Of a stretch of DNA of 9,856 bases, positions 6,965-9,856 are shown in pieces; within the stretch, counting starts at the first letter, position 1, and each line of letters starts with the position of its first letter. Made by a program: the position numbers and the translations under genes. The stretch is from NCBI GenBank assembly GCA_000432995.1, contig HF972681.1, forward strand, positions 1-9,856, written 5' to 3'. A model generated the notes under the pieces. It saw only the letters and a list, made by a program, of their open reading frames with translations. It searched no databases and was not told where the DNA came from. The DNA is from Clostridium sp. CAG:1013. Lineage in GTDB: Bacteria; Bacillota; Clostridia; Oscillospirales; Acutalibacteraceae.

Positions 6965-6992
6965 TATACAGAACTGGAGCTGCCAAGATTTC

Positions 6993-7844
6993 TTAAAGGG
7001 TTGGGATCCACTGTTTCTTCCATGCCGTGGGGGACATTCCCGTAATGCTCTTGAACACACGCTCAAAATGGGTAAGGGTGTCGAAGCCCAATTCCATGCT
7101 CACCTGAGTGACGCTTTTCTCTCGGCACAAAAGCTCTTTGGCTCGCTGGATCTTCAAGTGGTTGATATAGCTTACGAAAGTGATCCCCATACACTCTTTG
7201 AAACTGCGGCTTAAATAACTGGGGGTGACAAAAAACTCCCTTGCCACTTCTTCCAGACGGAGTTTTTCACTGCGGTGGCTTTTTAAATAGGTGAGCACCC
7301 CGGCGATCCTGTCATATTTGGGGTCAATGCTGGGGGATTCTTGAGGAAGGGGCAATCCCGTTTTCGACCAGCTTTCCAGCAGTAAAAGCAGCTGTCCAAA
7401 AACAAACCTGGCGTACAGCTCCTGACCAGGTCCGGCAGCCTGCTCCAATTCATAGAGCAGCTCCAAGGTTTTACGCTGCTGGGGGCTGTCAAGCCGCATC
7501 ACTCGGAAGGGGCCGGTAAACAAAGCCAGAAGTTCATCCGCCCGATCCTGGAACACTTCCCGCAGATACTCCTCGGAAAAGTACATCACCGCACGGATAC
7601 CATTGGGGGCCTGCCCTTGGAAAGACTGGTGCAGATCGAAACTCTTGATCCACAGCATGTCCCCCGCTTCCAGATGGGTAAACTTGCCGTTGGACAGCAG
7701 GTAACGGTCCCCGGAAATCTGGTAATACACCTCGAAGCAGTCGTGATAATGGGTCCGTTCCATATTGGAGGAAGGGTCGTAGCCATTGCACTGAACATCC
7801 AGACGCCGTGCCGGTATCTCCTGACTGAACCCTGCGTTGCTCAT
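6993..7844 (-). CDS. AraC-family transcriptional regulator
   Basis: A 283-residue DNA-binding regulator with the usual two-part layout. The N-terminal cupin-like sensing domain has HYHDCFEVYYQI (32-43) and an HQSF segment near residue 72; H32, H34, E38 and H72 match positions common in cupin sensors. The C-terminal AraC/XylS domain with two helix-turn-helix motifs spans about 175-280, including LEEVAREFFVTPSYLSRSFK (197-216) and the second-motif signature SMELGFDTLTHFERVFK (249-265). I chose the ATG at 7844, with AGAGG 8 bases upstream; an in-frame GTG at 7853 would add three residues. Its own promoter (7886-7915) lies upstream. The downstream gap to uxuA is 158 bases without a clear terminator. 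Position suggests it activates the uxuA operon in response to a sugar acid; the ligand is not known. Confidence 0.9.
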   Translation of the reverse strand: MSNAGFSQEIPARRLDVQCNGYDPSSNMERTHYHDCFEVYYQISGDRYLLSNGKFTHLEAGDMLWIKSFDLHQSFQGQAPNGIRAVMYFSEEYLREVFQDRADELLALFTGPFRVMRLDSPQQRKTLELLYELEQAAGPGQELYARFVFGQLLLLLESWSKTGLPLPQESPSIDPKYDRIAGVLTYLKSHRSEKLRLEEVAREFFVTPSYLSRSFKECMGITFVSYINHLKIQRAKELLCREKSVTQVSMELGFDTLTHFERVFKSITGMSPTAWKKQWIPTL

Positions 7845-7885
7845 ACCTTTCACCTCTCGATCCTTCCCACGATTCTTTTATGCTG

Positions 7886-7915
7886 AGTATACCGCCCACC
7901 CTGCGGCCCTGTCAA
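7886..7915 (-). promoter_or_regulatory. Promoter of the AraC-family gene
   Basis: On the minus strand a perfect -35 box TTGACA (7910-7915), an 18-base spacer and a -10 box TATACT (7886-7891) form a strong sigma-A-like promoter. Transcription would start near 7879, about 35 bases before the ATG at 7844. The -35 box sits inside an inverted repeat (7903-7922), so binding there would block RNA polymerase. Confidence 0.78.
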
Positions 7916-7922
7916 TGGCCGC
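7903..7922. promoter_or_regulatory. Inverted repeat over the -35 box, candidate operator
   Basis: GCGGCC and GGCCGC form a perfect 6-bp inverted repeat with an 8-base centre that contains most of the TTGACA -35 box of the AraC-family gene. Its position is that of a repressor site. It also lies directly after the U-tract of the upstream terminator but is not part of that hairpin. The binding protein is unknown; autoregulation by the AraC-family protein is possible but these usually bind direct repeats. Confidence 0.4.
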
Positions 7923-7955
7923 AAAAGAAAAGGACAGTCCTGTGCGGACTGTCCT
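7921..7955 (-). terminator. Terminator of the M23 peptidase gene
   Basis: On the minus strand, 13 bases after the stop codon, a perfect 10-bp stem AGGACAGTCC/GGACTGTCCT with a 5-base loop (arms 7946-7955 and 7931-7940) is followed by TTTTCTTTT. This is a strong intrinsic terminator that separates the cell-wall hydrolase gene from the sugar-acid operon. Confidence 0.94.
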
Positions 7956-7968
7956 AATTGCTGCTTGA

Positions 7969-9243
7969 TCATATTCCCAGATAGGGATCAGGGTCCACTC
8001 GGACACCGTTGTAGTACACCTCAAAGTGAAGGTGATTTCCGAAGGATTCTCCCGTGCTCCCCACATAGCCGATGATCTGCCCCTGCTCCACATACTGTCC
8101 TGGCGAGACCGCCAATGAACTGCAATGGGCATAGCGGGTAGCAAAAGTTTCGTTGTGCCAGATGAGCACGTTGTTTCCCCAGGACCAATGATACTCCGCC
8201 TGGATAACCTCTCCCGCCTGAGCAGCCACGATGGGCGTTCCATAGCCAGCGGCGATATCCAAGCCGTTGTGGGGACCATTAAAGTACATGTCACCGAAAT
8301 GGCCGGAAATGGAGCCTACTCCCACGCCGGGCAAAGGCCACATTGGCGAGAATCCGCTTTGGAGTCCGGGGGTAATGGGATCCACGTCGACACCTTCGGA
8401 AGGCTGTCCGTTTTCCTCGGTGCCCTCGCCCCCTTCTTCGGAGACTTGGTTGTTCTCTAAAGCTTGCTGCTCTTTTTTCGCCTGTTCTTCCTGATTGCGT
8501 TCCTCGATCAGCTGCTGGAGTCTGGCTTGGAGTTCGGCGTCCTCTGCCTCGTTCTGAGCGATTTGCTCTTGGGCGTCTGCCTGCTGGTTTTCCAAACTGG
8601 CTACCAACGCGTCATTCTCCGCGTAAAGGACTTCCAACTCCTCCTGAGCCGCTTCGATATCCTTCTTTGACTGGGCGACTTCCTCCTGGGCGGCCACTAA
8701 AGCTTCCCTGTCTCCCTGGGTCTTTTCCACGTACTCGTTGAGCTGATCCAGAAGCGCTTGATCGTGTTGGGCTGTAACCTCAATCAGTCGCTGCTTTAAG
8801 AAGAAATCCGACAAGCTGCTGGAATTGAGCAGGATCTCCAGGGTCCCCACGGAACGGCCGCCGCTGACATACACTGCCCGCAGCCTTTGGCTGAACAGAT
8901 CGATGGTGTCCTGATACTCCTGTTCAGAAAGCTGCAGCTTTTGCTCCAAGGCGCCGATCTTCAGGTTCATGTCCTCAATAGTGGCCCTGGCGTCATCGAT
9001 CTGCTGCTCTGTCTGGTCGATCTTGTCCGTCAGCTCCGCCTGATAGGCCAAAGCAGCGTCCTCATCTTCTTTCAACTCATCAATCTTTGTTTGCAGGTCT
9101 TGATTTTCCTGGGCCAGCTCCTCCTGCCGCTGCTGAACTTCGTCAATGGTGGTAGCGATAACCCGCACTGGGATCACCAACGCCGCGGCCAGCGCTACAG
9201 CACAGCACCTCCGCAGCCATATCTTTTTCCATCTCTTTTTCAT
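7969..9243 (-). CDS. Secreted M23 peptidoglycan endopeptidase with N-terminal coiled coil (CwlO/PcsB/EnvC-like)
   Basis: A 424-residue exported cell-wall hydrolase. Residues 1-30 form a signal peptide with a KKRWKKIWLRR positive start and an Ala/Val/Leu core. Two long Glu/Gln-rich coiled coils follow (about 33-120 and 160-265), joined by RLRAVYVSGG and a LLNSSSLSDFF segment (121-148) typical of CwlO/PcsB-type proteins. After an acidic Gly/Glu linker (266-290) comes the M23 domain (about 300-420): HNGLD gives zinc ligands H325 and D329, YAH gives H373, and HLHFEV gives H404 and the third zinc ligand H406, so the active site is complete. It would cut peptide cross-links during growth or division, and such proteins are often activated by FtsEX through the coiled coil; no ftsEX genes are in this window. 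The ATG at 9243 has AAGGAGG 6 bases upstream. The gene has its own promoter and terminator. Confidence 0.9.
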   Translation of the reverse strand: MKKRWKKIWLRRCCAVALAAALVIPVRVIATTIDEVQQRQEELAQENQDLQTKIDELKEDEDAALAYQAELTDKIDQTEQQIDDARATIEDMNLKIGALEQKLQLSEQEYQDTIDLFSQRLRAVYVSGGRSVGTLEILLNSSSLSDFFLKQRLIEVTAQHDQALLDQLNEYVEKTQGDREALVAAQEEVAQSKKDIEAAQEELEVLYAENDALVASLENQQADAQEQIAQNEAEDAELQARLQQLIEERNQEEQAKKEQQALENNQVSEEGGEGTEENGQPSEGVDVDPITPGLQSGFSPMWPLPGVGVGSISGHFGDMYFNGPHNGLDIAAGYGTPIVAAQAGEVIQAEYHWSWGNNVLIWHNETFATRYAHCSSLAVSPGQYVEQGQIIGYVGSTGESFGNHLHFEVYYNGVRVDPDPYLGI

Positions 9244-9314
9244 ACGAACCCTCCTTTATCTCCTTTTCCTGCCTTGGCAATTTCAAAGCATCAGGACAAG
9301 TATCGTATGAGTTT

Positions 9315-9343
9315 ATGTTACCATAATCCGGCATTATTGGCAA
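9315..9343 (-). promoter_or_regulatory. Probable promoter of the M23 peptidase gene
   Basis: On the minus strand TTGCCA (9338-9343), a 17-base spacer and TAACAT (9315-9320) give a good -35 box and a moderate -10 box (4 of 6 matches). The start would be near 9308, about 65 bases before the ATG. The surrounding gap (9244-9440) is AT-rich. I see no clear hairpin terminator for the upstream gene in it, so read-through from upstream is possible. Confidence 0.5.
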
Positions 9344-9440
9344 CTTAATTGTAAGTTATATCCATTTATTTCCATAAAAAGCACCAAATATAGGCGATAA
9401 TAATCCTTCTCATCCTTATATAGTTACTTTTATGAACCTG

Positions 9441-9856
9441 TTACCAGATTCCCAGCACGTGCTGCATCCCCAAGCTAACTGCCGCAATGGCAATCCAGCA
9501 GCACAACCCCATAACGATGGGCTTCCCGCCAGTACGTACTAATTTCACCAGGTTCGTGTTCAACCCAATAGCTCCCATTGCCATGATGATGAAGAACTTT
9601 GACAGCTCCTTAAACGGCTGAAACGCCTGGGAGGGAACTCCAAGGGACATTGCTACCGTAGTGATGACCGATGCCAAAACGAAAAACAAAATAAAGAAAG
9701 GAAATACCTTTTTCAAGGAAAATGTGCTCTCTTGGTTGGCACCTGCTCGTTTTGCCTTGGCAGTCCGCCACAGGGCCAGCACCAAGGTAATGGGGATAAT
9801 GGCCAGTGTCCGGGTAAGCTTCACAATAGTGGCTTGGTCCAAGGGGTTGGCGCCGG
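9441..9856 (-). CDS. YeiH-family putative sulfate exporter, C-terminal part
   Basis: The last 137 residues of an integral membrane protein of the YeiH/UPF0324 family, described in databases as putative sulfate exporter transporters; the true substrate is poorly established. The frame is open to the right window edge (GANPLDQATIVKLTR at the cut end), so the gene starts outside. A TTG at 9842 lies in-frame, but nothing shows it to be a start and family members are normally over 300 residues. Visible hydrophobic segments include IIPITLVLALW, VFPFFILFFVLASVITTVAM, a FFIIMAMGAIGLNTNL segment characteristic of the family, and GLCCWIAIAAVSLGM near the C-terminus. A positively charged loop (RTAKAKRAG) follows the first. 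No link to the downstream hydrolase gene is apparent. Confidence 0.85.
   Translation of the reverse strand, partial: GANPLDQATIVKLTRTLAIIPITLVLALWRTAKAKRAGANQESTFSLKKVFPFFILFFVLASVITTVAMSLGVPSQAFQPFKELSKFFIIMAMGAIGLNTNLVKLVRTGGKPIVMGLCCWIAIAAVSLGMQHVLGIW

Noticed and set aside
6965..6992. Possible hairpin terminator after the AraC-family gene
   Set aside because: The pairing around TCC...GGA is only a few broken base pairs with no clear stem or U-tract, so transcription into uxuA is not excluded.
7534..7899. 121-codon minus-strand frame overlapping the start of the AraC-family gene
   Set aside because: It is out of frame with a gene that has clear cupin and helix-turn-helix motifs, and its translation shows no domain.
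7878..8294. 138-codon minus-strand frame overlapping the 3' end of the M23 peptidase gene
   Set aside because: It overlaps the intact zinc-site coding region in another frame and runs through the terminator; its translation is not protein-like.
9373..9420. Very short hydrophobic open frame (about 15 codons) in the AT-rich gap downstream of the YeiH-family gene
   Set aside because: No properly spaced ribosome binding site, no promoter, and a length easily expected by chance.

Overview
The window looks like a chromosomal segment of a Gram-positive anaerobe of the Clostridia, perhaps an Oscillospiraceae-type gut bacterium. The grounds are strong AGGAGG-type ribosome binding sites, sigma-A-like promoters, U-tailed hairpin terminators, GC-rich third codon positions, and protein types common in that group (a CwlO/PcsB-like M23 hydrolase, Clostridia-style Gfo/Idh/MocA enzymes). 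The taxonomic call is inference from style. All eight genes lie on the minus strand, so transcription runs from right to left.

In transcription order: (1) 9856-9441, the C-terminal part of a YeiH-family membrane protein, cut by the window edge. (2) 9243-7969, a secreted M23 peptidoglycan hydrolase with a long N-terminal coiled coil, with its own promoter and a strong terminator. (3) 7844-1883, a five-gene sugar-acid block: an AraC-family regulator, then mannonate dehydratase (uxuA), two different Gfo/Idh/MocA oxidoreductases, and a fructuronate reductase-like mannitol-dehydrogenase family enzyme (uxuB-like). The four enzyme genes are separated by only 14-26 bases, each with its own Shine-Dalgarno next to the preceding stop codon, and the block ends in a 15-bp hairpin terminator. 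(4) 1569-163, glmM (phosphoglucosamine mutase), a single gene between its own extended -10 promoter and its own terminator. (5) 84-1, a near-consensus promoter pointing left into sequence outside the window.

The best-supported biological unit is the araC-uxuA-gfo-gfo-uxuB block. By family knowledge UxuB reduces D-fructuronate to D-mannonate and UxuA dehydrates D-mannonate to 2-keto-3-deoxygluconate (KDG), the glucuronate branch of hexuronate catabolism. The window has no hexuronate isomerase (UxaC), KDG kinase, KDPG aldolase or transporter. Instead two NAD(P)-type oxidoreductases sit between uxuA and uxuB. They may feed an unusual uronate or aldonate derivative, or a uronide, into the pathway; this is inference. 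Possible regulatory DNA includes an inverted repeat over the -35 box of the araC-family gene, and 30-bp-spaced direct repeats plus a leader hairpin upstream of uxuA.

No tRNA, rRNA, CRISPR array, insertion sequence or attachment site was recognised.
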